DNA of 64,000 nucleotides from DASWJZ01 sp963846475 (lineage in GTDB: Bacteria; Pseudomonadota; Alphaproteobacteria; Rhizobiales; Afifellaceae), in NCBI GenBank assembly GCA_963846475.1, contig CAWJVZ010000004.1, positions 1,612,001-1,676,000 on the forward strand, given 5' to 3'. Each line of letters starts with the position of its first letter. The first letter of the stretch is position 1. Below the pieces are notes generated by a model, which saw only the letters and a program-made list of their open reading frames with translations, ran no database searches and was not told where the DNA came from. A program made the translations under genes and the position numbers. Below are positions 35,601-47,148 of this stretch, piece after piece.

Positions 35601-38600
35601 CATCGCCCTTTGGATCAGCCAAGCGCCATCCACTGCCGGCCAGCTGGCAGTCTCCGACGACGATAGGAAAGCCCTGCGGCTCATAGCTCGACGAACCTGG
35701 CGGTTCTTTGAGACGTTCGTCACCCCCATCGACAACATGCTGCCGCCGGATAACTTCCAGGAGGATCCGGAGCCCGTCCTAGCGCATCGGACGTCACCGA
35801 CGAATATGGGCTTGTATCTCCTGTCCACCGTCGCCGCGCGCGACCTCGGCTGGACAGGGGCCATCGAGACTATTGAACGGCTCGAATTGACCCTTGCCGC
35901 GATGGTCAAGCTTCGGCGGTTCAAGGGCCATTTCCTCAATTGGTACGACACACGCGACCTTCGTCCACTTGACCCGATGTACGTGTCGTCCGTCGACAGC
36001 GGCAATCTCGCTGGTCACCTGATCGCCGTGGCCAATTCGTGCTGGGAGTGGAGCGACGATCCCATGGGAGACGTGCCTGTCCGGCGGGGCATGGCGGACA
36101 ATCTGCAGCTGGCGCGTGAGGCATTAGAAGTCTGGAAAAACCCCAGCGACCGCCGTCACCAGCTTGCAACAGCCCTTGAGCAGATCGAAGCTGTGCTCAA
36201 GTCATCTCAGCCGCTCGAAACGCAGCTTCCAACCCTTAAGCGACTCACCGAGAAAGCGGCAGGAGTAAGGGAGCTTGACGGTCTGCACGAGGCGAGCCGG
36301 GGCTCAGCAGACCTGATCTTCTGGGTCGGAGCCCTGCGCAGGCTTGTTGCTGAGCACAGCCGCGACACCTTGGATATGGCGGACGCTCCAGAGGATCTGA
36401 GAAGGCGCCTGGCGGCGATCGCATCTACCGCCCACGACCTAGCGGTTGAAATGGATTTCGCCTTCCTGCTCGACCCCGAAAGGAAGCTGCTGTCGATCGG
36501 CTATTCCCTATCCGAAAACAGGCTCGACCCAAATTGTTACGATCTGCTCGCCTCGGAGGCTCGGCTCGCCAGCCTGTTCGCAATTGGCAAGGGCGATGTC
36601 GCCACGCGGCATTGGTTCCGACTCGGACGCACCGCAACCCCGCTCCCCGGCGGCTCCGCTCTGCTCTCATGGTCCGGTTCGATGTTCGAATATCTGATGC
36701 CGTCGCTCGTCATGCGTGCGCCCGCCGGCAGTCTGCTGGAACAAACCAATCGTCTCGTCGTCAAGCGCCAGCAGGATTATGGGCGCTCGCTGGGCATTCC
36801 GTGGGGCGTATCGGAGTCCGCCTACAATGCGCGCGACCCGGAATTCACGTATCAGTACTCAAATTTCGGCGTTCCCGGCCTGGGACTGAAGCGAGGACTC
36901 GCCGAGAACGCGGTGATCTCCCCTTACGCCACGGCTCTCGCAGCAATGGTAGACCCCGGCGGCGCCGTCCAAAATTTCGCCCGGCTCGCTGAGATGGGCG
37001 CCCGCGGCCGATACGGCTTCTATGAGGCACTCGACTTCACCCGCTCGCGGCTGCCGGAGGGCGAGGCCGTAGCGATCGTCCGCAATTTCATGGCGCATCA
37101 CCAGGGTATGACAGTGGTCGCCATAGCCAACACCCTGCAGGAGGGGCGGATGCGCGCCCGCTTCCATGCGGAACCGATGATTCAGGCGAGCGAACTCCTG
37201 CTCCAGGAGCGCATGCCGCGCGACGTCGCCGTCGCTCATCCCCGGGCCGAAGAGGTCAAGGTGGGCGCGACCGAAGCCGGATTCCAAGCGCCTCCGGTGC
37301 GCCGCTACTCTGCGCCGGCGGCCGCCGCGCCAGTCACCCATCTTCTCTCCAATGGCCGTTACGCCGTGATGCTCACGTCCGCGGGCTCGGGCTACAGCCG
37401 CTGGCGCGACATTGCTGTGACGCGCTGGCGGGAAGACGCGACGCGGGACGACAGGGGTTCCTACGTATTTCTGCGCGACGTGCAGAGCGGCAGGGTCTGG
37501 TCGGCCGGGTCACAGCCGGTCGGGGCCGAGCCCGACAGCTATGAAGCCATTTTCGGCGAGGATCGCGCGGAGTTCATCCGCCACGACGGCAGCCTCGCCA
37601 CGACAATGGATGTGCTCGTCTCGGCCGAAGAGGATGGCGAGGTCAGGCGCATCTCGCTGGCCAACAGCGGCCGACGGCCGCGCGAGATCGAACTCACCTC
37701 ATATTGCGAAGTCGCGTTGGCGACCCCGGCCGCCGACAACGCCCACCCCGCATTTTCAAAAATGTTTGTCCAGACCGAATACCTCCCCGAATTCGGCGCG
37801 CTCGTCGCCACGCGCCGCCGCCGCGCTCCACAAGAGCTGGAGATCTGGGCGGCCCATTTCCCAGTGGTCGAAGGCGAGCTTACTGGCGTGCCGCAATACG
37901 AGACGGACCGCGCGCGCTTCATCGGCCGCGGTCGCGACCTCAGCAGTGCGGCAACGGTGACCGAAGGTCGTCCGCTCTCCAATACAGTCGGGTACTGTGC
38001 TCGACCCGATCTTCGCGCTTCGGACCCGGGTTGTCATTCCCGCCGGGAGGATAGCCCGCGTCGCGTTCTGGACGTTTGTTGCCTCGTCGCGCCCCGCGCT
38101 TCTCGATCTGATCGACAAGCACCACGACCGGAATGCCTATGATCGGGCCAAGACGCTGGCCTGGACGCAGGCGCAGGTTCAGCTTCGCCATCTCGACGTG
38201 AAGGCGGACGAGGCTGCCGACTTCCAGAGGCTGGCCGCGCCGATCATCTATTCCGATCCGCGATTCCGGCCGTCGTCGGAAGTCATCATTCTGGGCGGCG
38301 GAATCCAGGCGGGCCTCTGGCTCCATGGTATCTCTGGCGACCTGCCGATCGTGCTCTGCTGGATCGACGACGTCGAGGACATCGATCAGGTCCGTCAGCT
38401 GCTCCGGGCTCACGAATACTGGCGGATGAAGCGACTCGGCGTTGACCTGGTCATTATCAACGAGCGCGGCGCATCCTATGCCCAGGACCTCCAGATCGCC
38501 ATTGAGACGGCGGTTCGAACCAGCCAATCGCGGCTCCACTTCGGTCAGGAACTAGCGCAGGGCTCCGTTACCACGCTGCGGGCGGAGCTGATGACGGGTG

Positions 38601-41176
38601 AAGCGCGAGCGCTTCTCAACTCCGTGGCCCGTATCGTGCTCGTGGCTCGCCGCGGCAGCATCTCCGACCAGCTTGGGCGCCTGCAGCCCCGTCAGCCAAA
38701 GGCGAAAGCGGCCGGGCGCGTGGCCCTTTCCACGTCAGTGGAGCAGACGCCGCCGGTCGCCGAGCCTGGGCTAGAATTCTTCAACGGTCTCGGTGGCTTT
38801 GGAAGGGACGGACGCGAATATATAACTGTCATGGAGGATCGCGGATCGACCCCGGCACCGTGGATCAACGTAATCGCCAATCCAGGATTCGGTTTTCAGG
38901 TAGCAGCCGAAGGGAGTGGCTACACCTGGTGCGTCAACAGCCGCGAGAACCAGTTGACCCCCTGGTCCAACGACCCTGTCGGCGACCCACCGGGCGAGGC
39001 GATTTTCGTGCGGGATGAGGAAAGCGGCGACCTGTGGACGCCCACGGCGCAGCCGATCCGCGACGGCGGAACCTATATCGCCCGACATGGCCGCGGGTAC
39101 AGCCGCTTTGAGCACACCGCCCACGGCATCGAGCTCCATCTCGTCCAGTACGTTCCGCTCGCTGATCCGATTAAGATATCGCGGCTCACGCTTCGCAACC
39201 TCTCCGGGCTGGCTCGGCGCCTGTCCGTGACAGGTTACCTGGAGTGGGTGCTTGGCACCTCCCGCGGCGCTTCAGCCCCTACAATCGTGACGGAGATTGA
39301 CGGCGAAACGGGCGCGATGCTGGCCCGCAATCCGTGGAGCCTCGCCTTCGGGGAACGCATCGCCTTTGCCGATCTCGGTGGTCGGCAGACCGCCTGGACC
39401 GCTGACCGTACGGAATTCATCGGGCGTAACCGCACGATAGCTGACCCAGCCGCACTCTCCGGGGTCGCACCGCTCTCGGGCCGGACCGGGGCCGGACTCG
39501 ATCCTTGCGCGGCGCTGCAGACCACCATCGACATCAAACCCGGAGAGGCCGTCGAAATCGTTTTCCTGCTCGGCCAGACCGGTTCCGTAGAAGAAGCCCG
39601 TTCGCTGATCACCCGCACGCGCGCGGCCGACCTCGATGCCATTTTGCGCGAGGTGGAGGGCCACTGGGGTGGCCTCCTCGGTAGTATCGAGGTGCGCACG
39701 CCCGACCGCGCCATGGATATCATGCTGAATGGCTGGCTGCTTTATCAGACGCTCGCCTGCCGCATCTGGGCGCGTTCGGCTTTCTACCAGGCGAGCGGCG
39801 CCTATGGCTTTCGCGACCAGTTGCAGGACTGCATGGCGCTTACATTCGCAATGCCGGAGATGACCCGCGATCACCTGCTGCGCGCTGCCGCCCGGCAGTT
39901 TGTGGAAGGCGACGTGCAGCATTGGTGGCTGCCGCACTCCGGCCAGGGCGTCCGCACCCGCATTTCCGACGACCGCGTCTGGCTCGGCTTCGCCGTCGCG
40001 TCCTACATCGAGACATCCGGTGACGCCGCGATCCTTGAGGAGATGGTTCCGTTTCTCGAAGGCCCGGCGCTCAAGTCCGGCGAGCACGATGCCTTTTTCC
40101 TGCCGTCGACAGCGGACGAAGCGGCGACGCTATTCGAACACTGCGCCCGCGGTCTCGACCAAAGCGTCGCGCTTACCGGCGAGCATGGTCTGCCGCTGAT
40201 GGGGACGGGCGACTGGAACGACGGCATGAATCGCGTGGGCGAGGCCGGCAGGGGCGAAAGCGTCTGGTTGGGCTGGCTGCTTCTTCGGACCATTGACCTT
40301 TTCGCTCCATACGCTGAAGCGCGCGATCCGCAGCGCGCCGAGCGGTGGCGCGCGCACCGGGCATCGGTTCAGGCCTCGCTGGAACGGCACGCCTGGGACG
40401 GCGAATGGTATCGCCGCGGCACCTTCGACGATGGAACGCCGCTCGGCTCCGTACAGAACGACGAATGCAGGATCGATTCCATAGCGCAATCTTGGGCCGT
40501 GCTTTCTGGAGCCGCCAATCCGGATCGCGCCACCCAGGCAATGGCATCCGTTGAGCGCCACCTCATCTGTCGGGACGACCGATTGGCCCTGCTGTTCACG
40601 CCGCCCTTCGACAAGACCCCCCTCGATCCCGGCTACATCAAGGGTTATCCGCCCGGACTACGCGAGAACGGCGGCCAATACAGCCACGCGGCTATGTGGG
40701 CAGTACTTGCATTGGCCAAGCTTGGGCTGGGCGACAAGGCGGGCGAGCTCTTCTCCCTACTGAACCCGATCAATCACACGCGATCACCGGAGGAAGTCGC
40801 CCGCTACAAGGTCGAGCCTTACGTGGTTGCCGCAGATGTTTACTCCGTGGCTCCGCATACGGGACGCGGCGGCTGGACTTGGTACACAGGTTCGGCAGGC
40901 TGGATGTACCGAGTCGGGATCGAAGGCATACTTGGTATTCGACAAGAGGGAGAATTCCTCGTCATCGATCCATGCATTCCCGCCGCTTGGCCTGGGTTTG
41001 AAGCAACTGTACGACACGGTTTGACCAGCTACGAAATCAAAGTTGACAACCCGATGAGTTGCTGCCGCGGCGTGAACCATGCTGAGGTTGATGGAGTGGT
41101 TGTGGCAAACAAAGGTCAGCTGCGGGTTCGCTTGGATGGCCGATCCCATATGCTGATGTTGCGCCTCGGCGATTAA
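32661..41176 (+). pseudogene. ndvB: Cyclic beta-1,2-glucan synthase (NdvB type), in three frames
   Basis: A gene for about 2,840 residues, normal for this membrane enzyme, which makes cyclic osmoregulated periplasmic glucans from UDP-glucose. Frame 1 (to about 33143) is the N-terminus. Frame 2 (to about 37995) has membrane helices (GGYIASILLIASILLVLGLW), the GT84 glycosyltransferase (YVITLDADTRLPRDAARRLI, KRQHRWTRGDWQ) and a glucoamylase-like domain. Frame 3 holds the GH94 phosphorylase-like domain that sets chain length (GAYGFRDQLQDCMAL, GLPLMGTGDWNDGMNRVGEA). An extra A in CAGCGGAGTT and an extra T in GTCGGGTACTG cause the two shifts; removing them restores NdvB continuity. Two indels and no other decay suggest sequencing error. 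Confidence 0.88.
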
Positions 41177-41331
41177 GGCAAGACGGTAAGGGTAGCGTTC
41201 TGGAAATTGGTTGATCGAGTTGTTGCGTTTGTTCAACTGAAACCAAGTGTTCCTTTGCGGACGCCCTTCGCCGCAGGCCCATCCGCGGCAGGCGCCGGAC
41301 AAACGACTATATGAGACCGGGCGCCCATCTT

Positions 41332-41544
41332 TCACCGGCCAGGTGATGATCGAAAGTATGTGGCGGGGGCCGCATAGGGATCCGATCTGACGCTGAATGT
41401 TCGCTGCTGACCACAGCTGACGCACACAAAGGTCTGATTTTGTCTCCGAAAGTGTCGATCGTCAGATTCAACAACTTGCTTGAGCCGTAGCTCACCACCA
41501 CACTGGCATCGTGAGGTGGGCGGTGGTGAAACGAGCGGGCGCAT
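41332..41544 (-). CDS. Small zinc-ribbon-like protein
   Basis: A 70-residue peptide with two Cys pairs, SRCQCGGELRLKQVVESDDR and QTFVCVSCGQQRTFSV, a spacing like that of small zinc-ribbon proteins of Hyphomicrobiales. The ATG at 41544 is preferred over 41583 because GGAAGGA lies six bases ahead of it. No partner gene is evident. The function is unknown, and the last ~15 residues look less ordered. Confidence 0.45.
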   Translation of the reverse strand: MRPLVSPPPTSRCQCGGELRLKQVVESDDRHFRRQNQTFVCVSCGQQRTFSVRSDPYAAPATYFRSSPGR

Positions 41545-42113
41545 AGTTGTTCCTTCCGTTCCGGATCCTTTCACGCAACGCAACGCATGGAGGGGGTCCC
41601 GTCTTGCCTCTACTCGGGCAATAGCGCCTTACCGCGCGACTCTGGACGGGAACGGGTGCAGTCAACCACCGAGGACGCTGGAGAACAAGACAGCGCTGCT
41701 GACCGAACCCCGAGTGGAACTAGGGACAAGCAGTCACTAGGGGAGCCCCGGTCCTACAATGTCCGAATTGGCCAGACCCGTCGGGCGGCCGCCTATCTTA
41801 GACGAATGTCCGGTTCTGCGTCTTAGCTGCTCAAAGCGGACCGGCGGCTTCCGGCCAACTTCGGCCATTCAGCGGTGATCGGCGGGAGGTCCCAGAAAGG
41901 TCAATTCCGAACCGAACGTCCGCCGGTCGACCCGGCTCAGTGCCATTTCCGACGTACCGCTCCGAGCGCGATTATTCGGAGCGTCTCGTCCATTTGGGTA
42001 TACGCCAGAGAGACAGGGTCCCGAGACGGATTTCTTGTCTTATTTGGATTGACATAGGGCATTCTGAGACGGCATCGTCTCTGGTCTAGAGCCATACGAG
42101 ACAGGATACTCTT
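41545..42113. other. Spacer before the resolvase gene, with GAGAC-rich segment
   Basis: No gene seen. At 41850-41870 there is IS-type debris (GGCTTCCGGCCAACTTCGGC). From 41980 to 42110 the pentamer GAGAC or GTCTC recurs at least six times, including GAGACG-N4-CGTCTC at 42066-42081. TTGACA at 42049-42054 might be a -35 box, but no good -10 follows at the usual distance. Confidence 0.45.
41981..42110 (+). promoter_or_regulatory. Candidate res/operator region of the serine resolvase
   Basis: Repeated CGAGAC/GTCTCG half-sites (around 41984, 42010, 42021, 42066, 42076 and 42098) lie directly upstream of the recombinase gene. Tn3-type resolvases bind paired 12-bp half-sites in this position both to recombine and to repress their own gene. 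The assignment is inferred from spacing and location only. Confidence 0.4.
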
Positions 42114-42663
42114 ATGACCATGATCGGATACGCCCGCGTCTCCACCGCCGACCAAGACTTCGAACGGGCAAGTTGAGGCGCTGAAAGCCACTGGCTGCGA
42201 GATCATCCGGCAGGAGACGGCGACTGGCACAACGACAAACGGCAGAGCCCAGCTCTCCAGCATCCTGGATTTCATCAGATCGGGCGACGTGCTGGTCGTG
42301 ACAAGGATCGACCGCTTGGCTCGATCAATCGGTGACCTTCAGGATATAGTCAGGAAGTTGAAGGCCAAGGGTGCGACGCTCCGCGCGACAGAGCAGCCGA
42401 TTAATACGAGCACAGCAGCGGGTAAAGCATTCCTCGACATGCTCGGCTTGTTTGCAGAGTTCGAAACCAACCTGCGCCGCGAGCGGCAGATGGAGGGGAT
42501 TGCGAGGGCAAAGACGGCCGGCGTCTACAAAGGCCGGAAGCCGTCAATCGACGCAACGTCCATCCGCAAGCTTAAGGACGAGGGGCTTGGTCCTGCAGCA
42601 ATCGCGAAACGGCTCAACATCGGTAGGGCCTCTGTCTACAGGTTGCTCGGCTCCAGCAGGTAG
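42114..42663 (+). pseudogene. Serine recombinase (resolvase/invertase family), split by one inserted base
   Basis: About 183 residues in two frames. The first reads MTMIGYARVSTADQDFER with the catalytic Ser of the Y-A-R-V-S motif. After one extra G near 42170 the second frame continues VEALKATGCEIIRQETATGT, VLVVTRIDRLARSIGDLQDI, GKAFLDMLGLFAEFETNLRR and the C-terminal helix-turn-helix LGPAAIAKRLNIGRASVYRL. All catalytic Arg residues are in place. With the base removed it would be a normal resolvase of Tn3/Pin type. It abuts the type I restriction locus on the opposite strand. Confidence 0.82.
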
Positions 42664-42718
42664 TGGACAGTATGGCGTGCGCTGAAGTAGAGATCTGCAA
42701 GCCAGGGTGTGGCAGGGA

Positions 42719-45700
42719 TTAGTCCCAACCGGCCGCCAGCACCTCGGCTTGTCGCACGACGAGGTCCACGGCAGCCTTCTGGAGATCGGGAGGATAGCCG
42801 TAGCGGGCGAGCAGCTTGCGCACTTCGATCCGCATCTTCGCGCGCACGCTCTCCTTGCGTGTCCAGTCGATCGTGGCTGAGCCGCGGATTGTCTGCACCA
42901 AAACCTGCGCCAACAGCCGCAGCTGCTCATGCGCCATCAGCGCCTTAGCCGAGCCGTTCTCGGCGAGGGCGTCATAGAAGGCTAGTTCTTCCGTCGTGAG
43001 TCCCAGCTCGGTGCTACGTGCATGCGCGGCGCTGATATCCTTGGCGAGGGCGATCAGTTCCTCGATCACCTGAAGACTGTCGACAGCGCGGTTGTGATAG
43101 CGGCGGAGCGTGTCGTCCAGTCGTTCACTGAATTTCGTGGCTTCGACGATATTGGCTTTGGATCGCGCCTTGATCTCGTCGGCAAGCAGCCGCCGCAGCG
43201 TTTCGACGGCGAGGTTCTTCTCTTTAGTCTCAGCGACTTCGGCCAGGAATTCGTCCGACAGGATCGACAGGTCAGGGTGGCCGAGCCCGGCCGACTTGAA
43301 CACATCCAGGATGCCGTCGGCCATCACGGCGCGCGACAGCAGCTGCCGGATATCGCGTTCGACGCTTTCCCGCCCGCGCCCCGAACCCGCAGTGTACTTG
43401 ACAAGATTGGCGCGGATGGCGGCCATCAGCGCAATCTCGTCGCGACGCGCCGTCACGCGCTCGTCGCCCGCGCTCAGCGCGTAGGCCACCTCCAGCTTCG
43501 TCGCTGCCTCGATGAACTCCTCGCGGCGCTGGTTCGCCAGCACGTGTTCGAGGCACTGCTTCAGGATCGTCAGCCGCCCGGCCGGGCCGGCCGGGAAGAA
43601 GTCGCGCCAGGGCGCACCAACGAGGAGACCCTCGGCGCTCTCCAGCCTCGTGAGTGTCTGCCGCACCGCTTCGTCGGGATCGAGCCGGACCTGCTCGCGA
43701 TCCCGCGCCGTATACTGGGCCATTGCCGCACGGAGCTCAGCCCCGATGCCGAGATAGTCGACGATGAGGCCGCCCGGCTTGTCGCCCCACACACGGTTCA
43801 CACGGGCGATTGCCTGCATGAGGCTGTGTCCGCGCATCGGCTTGTCGATGTAGAGCGTATGCAGCGAGGGCGCGTCGAAGCCCGTCAGCCACATGTCGCG
43901 GACAATGACGAGGTCGAAGCCCGAATCGGGGTTCTTGAACCGGTCGGCCAGGGTTTCACGGCGCTTCTTGCTTCGAAGGTGCGGCTGCAACGGCGCGGGA
44001 TCGGCGTTGCCGCTGCCGGTGATGACCACCTTCAGCATGCCTGATGCATCGTCACGTGGATCGGCGGAGACCCAGCCCGGCCGGAGCGCTGCAATGCGAT
44101 CGTAAAGCTCGACGGCGGCGCGTCGGCTAATCGTGACGATCATGCCCTTGCCGCCGGCCATCGCCTCCCGCCGGCGCTCGAAGTGCTCGACGATATCGGC
44201 CGCGACCTGGTCCAGGCGGTCGGGCGCGGCGACGACCTCTTCAAACCGCGCCAGCTTGCTCTTGCCGCGCTCGATCGCAGCCTCGTCGCCCTCCGTCAAC
44301 TCCTCGGCGAGCGCATCCAGTTCGGCGCGTTCTTCCTCGCTGAGGTTCAGCCGAAGCTTCGCCAGCCGAGCCGTGTAGTGGATGGGAACGGTGGCCTTAT
44401 CCGCGACCGCCTGAGTCATGTCGTAGGTATCGATGACCTCGCCGAAGACGCCCACGGTCGAGCGGTCCTTCACGTCGATGGGCGTCCCGGTGAAGCCGAC
44501 GAATGTTGCGTTCGGCAGCGCCTGCCGCAAATACTGTGCGAAGCCGAACTGCTCGCGTACCCCTTCTTCGTCGACCACGAAGCGCTTTTTGAAACCGTAT
44601 TGGGTCCGGTGCGCCTCGTCGGCGATTACCACGACGTTGCTGCGATCGGTCAGCGGCGGATGCTTGCCATCCTCCCCGCGGAATTTTTGGATCGAGGTGA
44701 ACACCAGACCGCCGATGTCGACCTTGAGTAGGCGGCGCATGTCGTCGGCGCTGTCTGCCTGCATCGGAGTGCCGCGCAGAGCCGAGCTATGGGAGTTGAA
44801 AGTACCGAACAGCTGGTCGTCGAGGTCGTTCCGGTCGGTCAGCAGGACGATTGTGGGGTTCTTCAACGCCTTGGCGAGCTGAAGCTGCCGCACGAAGAAC
44901 AGCATGGTGAGCGACTTGCCCGAGCCTTGCGTGTGCCAGACCACGCCGCCCCGGCGCTCCCCGCCGGCTCCCGCCGCTTCGATGGTGGAGGCAAGCGCCT
45001 TCCGCACGGCGTGGAACTGGTGGTAGCCGGCAAGCTTCTTCGACTTCACGACGCCGTCGACGACCTCGAACGCGGCGTAGTCCACGACGAGATCCAGGAA
45101 GCGTTCGGGCGCGAACACGCCGCGGATCAACACCTCCAATTCCGAGCGGCTGGAATCGTCGAGGTCTGACCCCTCAATCGTGCGCCAGGGCGCGAACCGG
45201 TCGAGCCCGGCGGTTAGCGACCCAATGCGCGCCTGAATGCCTTCGCTGATGATCAGCACCTGGTTGAAGCGGAAAAGCTCGGGCGCCTTCGCGCGGTAAT
45301 TCTGAAGCTGCGTGTGCGCCCGCTCCAGCGTCGCATGGGCGTCCGACGGGCTCTTCAGCTCCAGAACCGCAAGCGGCAGCCCATTGACGAACACCACAAT
45401 ATCGGCGCGGACCACGTCGCGGTCATCCGCCCCCTGGACGATGAATTGGTTTGCGACGAGCAGCCGATTCGCCGGGGGATTAGCGCGGTCTAGAAGCCGA
45501 AGAGCAATGGTGCGAGTCTCGCCGTCGCGATTAAACTCGACCGGAACGCCCGAGGCGAGAAACGGATGAAAAACGCGGTTGTTCTCGACCACATCCTGGC
45601 TGGGGGTGGCCAGCACCGTGCGCACCGCGGCATCGATCATGGGCGGCGTTGCATCGGGGTTGAGCGTCGCTAACGCGCTCCGCAACTCCGGCTCCAAGAG

Positions 45701-45871
45701 CGCCTGCTTGTAATTCATGCGCGCGCCCATCGGGCCGTCCGGCGCGAGATAGTCGCCCGGCACCGCCCGCCACCCGATCAGCTCGAACCAGGAGAGCGCC
45801 GCCTGCTCGACGGTGTCCTCGTGAAAGCCCGAGGCGGTGGGTGACCCGGATGCGGGGTAGAGTTCGGTCAA
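42719..45871 (-). CDS. hsdR: Type I restriction enzyme, R (motor/nuclease) subunit
   Basis: A 1,050-residue HsdR, which with HsdM and HsdS translocates unmodified DNA and cuts it at a distance. The N-terminal nuclease region has VRADIVVFVNGLPLAVLELK (PD-ExK type). The SF2 motor shows Walker A in VVWHTQGSGKSLTMLFF, a DEAH box (NVVVIADEAHRTQYGFKK), FVGFTGTPIDVKDRSTVG and LVIVRDMWLTGFDAPSLHTL. The C-terminal helical part binds the methylase. The frame is intact. It starts inside the hsdS stop (ATGA overlap), last gene of the hsdM-hsdS-hsdR operon. Confidence 0.95.
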   Translation of the reverse strand: MTELYPASGSPTASGFHEDTVEQAALSWFELIGWRAVPGDYLAPDGPMGARMNYKQALLEPELRSALATLNPDATPPMIDAAVRTVLATPSQDVVENNRVFHPFLASGVPVEFNRDGETRTIALRLLDRANPPANRLLVANQFIVQGADDRDVVRADIVVFVNGLPLAVLELKSPSDAHATLERAHTQLQNYRAKAPELFRFNQVLIISEGIQARIGSLTAGLDRFAPWRTIEGSDLDDSSRSELEVLIRGVFAPERFLDLVVDYAAFEVVDGVVKSKKLAGYHQFHAVRKALASTIEAAGAGGERRGGVVWHTQGSGKSLTMLFFVRQLQLAKALKNPTIVLLTDRNDLDDQLFGTFNSHSSALRGTPMQADSADDMRRLLKVDIGGLVFTSIQKFRGEDGKHPPLTDRSNVVVIADEAHRTQYGFKKRFVVDEEGVREQFGFAQYLRQALPNATFVGFTGTPIDVKDRSTVGVFGEVIDTYDMTQAVADKATVPIHYTARLAKLRLNLSEEERAELDALAEELTEGDEAAIERGKSKLARFEEVVAAPDRLDQVAADIVEHFERRREAMAGGKGMIVTISRRAAVELYDRIAALRPGWVSADPRDDASGMLKVVITGSGNADPAPLQPHLRSKKRRETLADRFKNPDSGFDLVIVRDMWLTGFDAPSLHTLYIDKPMRGHSLMQAIARVNRVWGDKPGGLIVDYLGIGAELRAAMAQYTARDREQVRLDPDEAVRQTLTRLESAEGLLVGAPWRDFFPAGPAGRLTILKQCLEHVLANQRREEFIEAATKLEVAYALSAGDERVTARRDEIALMAAIRANLVKYTAGSGRGRESVERDIRQLLSRAVMADGILDVFKSAGLGHPDLSILSDEFLAEVAETKEKNLAVETLRRLLADEIKARSKANIVEATKFSERLDDTLRRYHNRAVDSLQVIEELIALAKDISAAHARSTELGLTTEELAFYDALAENGSAKALMAHEQLRLLAQVLVQTIRGSATIDWTRKESVRAKMRIEVRKLLARYGYPPDLQKAAVDLVVRQAEVLAAGWD

Positions 45872-47148
45872 GCTGCTGCGACCTTTGCCTCGACATCGGC
45901 GATCCGCAGCTCGCCCGAGATGAGCTTGGGAAGGAGTATATCGCGAAGTTCACCGAGGGTGCGGGACTGAAGGTCGGCTGCGAGCCTACGATTGTGTAGC
46001 GGAGCGAAGACAGCATCTATAGCCTGCAGCACGTTAGATGGAGGGACGGCAAGCATCGCCTCGTCTACGTGATGCCGTTGGATGTGCCCCATGGTAACAG
46101 CCTTGCCTGCGGCAATCGCCTGAAATTCTGGCAGATGCTGCTCGACCGCCTCGTAAACGAGCCAGCCGGGAAACGGCTTAAAGGGGCTCACCTTGAAGAG
46201 ATGCTGATTGAGCGCTCCGGCACCATGGGTCCAGCGACAATGGGTCAACGATCCTGACCAGGAGAATAGGTGATCTCCGTCCTGCACCTGATACTCGGAG
46301 GGAAGATTGATGCTGGCCCTTCCGGATTTGGCGGTCGGCCCGCTGCGCAACTCCGCAATCTTGATCACCGGCAGCGACGGTTCGTCCTCGCCGGCGGGAT
46401 ACTTTTGGAGAGCGAGCCCGTTCAGGAACCGCGCCAACTCGCTAAGTGACTTGCGTTCCCATCCGGCCGGCAACCCTCCTTCATCGAAAGTATCCGGAAA
46501 CAGGGTAGCGAGGTTCTCGGGAAGGCCGGCCGGGCGACCTTCGGCCTTGGCGTAGACCGGGTCGAAGTCGACGAACCAGCTCTTGAAAAGCGCCCGCGCC
46601 ATAGCCTCCAGCGTCTCCGCCGAGCGCCGGTTCACCTCGATCTTGTCATCAAGCGATGAAAGCAATCCGGCAATGCGGCGCTGTGTGCTGAGTCCCGGCA
46701 AGCAAACAGCAATTGCAACGAGTGCGTCCAGAGCGAGACGGCCTGTTCCATGACCAGCCGCGTCGACCTTTTCCTGTAGAGTCGGCTTGTTGCCGAGAAG
46801 GAGGTAGGCGACGTAGTCAGCGAGCAGCCCTTCCTTGGGCAGGACGGCCTTAACGTCCTGATTGAACGTTGACGGACGGCGCACCCGCACAATGGGGATA
46901 TCGTTGTGAAGAGTCATTCCGCGAACAAGCAGCAATGTGCTGCCTGCTGGGACGATTGAAGTTGCTGCCTCTGCGCCCGTAGCGGACAGCATGTCTTCAG
47001 AGTCATCGACCCAAAATGACTTCATGTCCTTGGCGGTTATCCAAGGGGTGCTGCCGTTCCATAGGGAAACCTTGCTCTTGGGTGGTGTTCCGCCGGAAAC
47101 AAACCGTACGCAGTCGCCTAGTGTCGTGGTGACCCACTCACCAGCCAT
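45868..47148 (-). CDS. hsdS: Type I restriction enzyme, S (specificity) subunit
   Basis: A 426-residue HsdS with two target-recognition halves. The first runs from WVTTTLGDCVRFVSGGTPPK to the helix LSTQRRIAGLLSSLDDKIEV, then NRRSAETLEAMARALFKSWF. The second starts at PAGWERKSLSELARFLNGLA and ends with VLQAIDAVFAPLHNRRLAAD. The conserved helices set the distance between the two half-sites, so the target should be bipartite. I chose the ATG at 47148 because GGAG lies upstream and MAGEWVTTTL is a normal S-subunit start; 47184 would overlap hsdM by 47 bases. Confidence 0.9.
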   Translation of the reverse strand: MAGEWVTTTLGDCVRFVSGGTPPKSKVSLWNGSTPWITAKDMKSFWVDDSEDMLSATGAEAATSIVPAGSTLLLVRGMTLHNDIPIVRVRRPSTFNQDVKAVLPKEGLLADYVAYLLLGNKPTLQEKVDAAGHGTGRLALDALVAIAVCLPGLSTQRRIAGLLSSLDDKIEVNRRSAETLEAMARALFKSWFVDFDPVYAKAEGRPAGLPENLATLFPDTFDEGGLPAGWERKSLSELARFLNGLALQKYPAGEDEPSLPVIKIAELRSGPTAKSGRASINLPSEYQVQDGDHLFSWSGSLTHCRWTHGAGALNQHLFKVSPFKPFPGWLVYEAVEQHLPEFQAIAAGKAVTMGHIQRHHVDEAMLAVPPSNVLQAIDAVFAPLHNRRLAADLQSRTLGELRDILLPKLISGELRIADVEAKVAAA

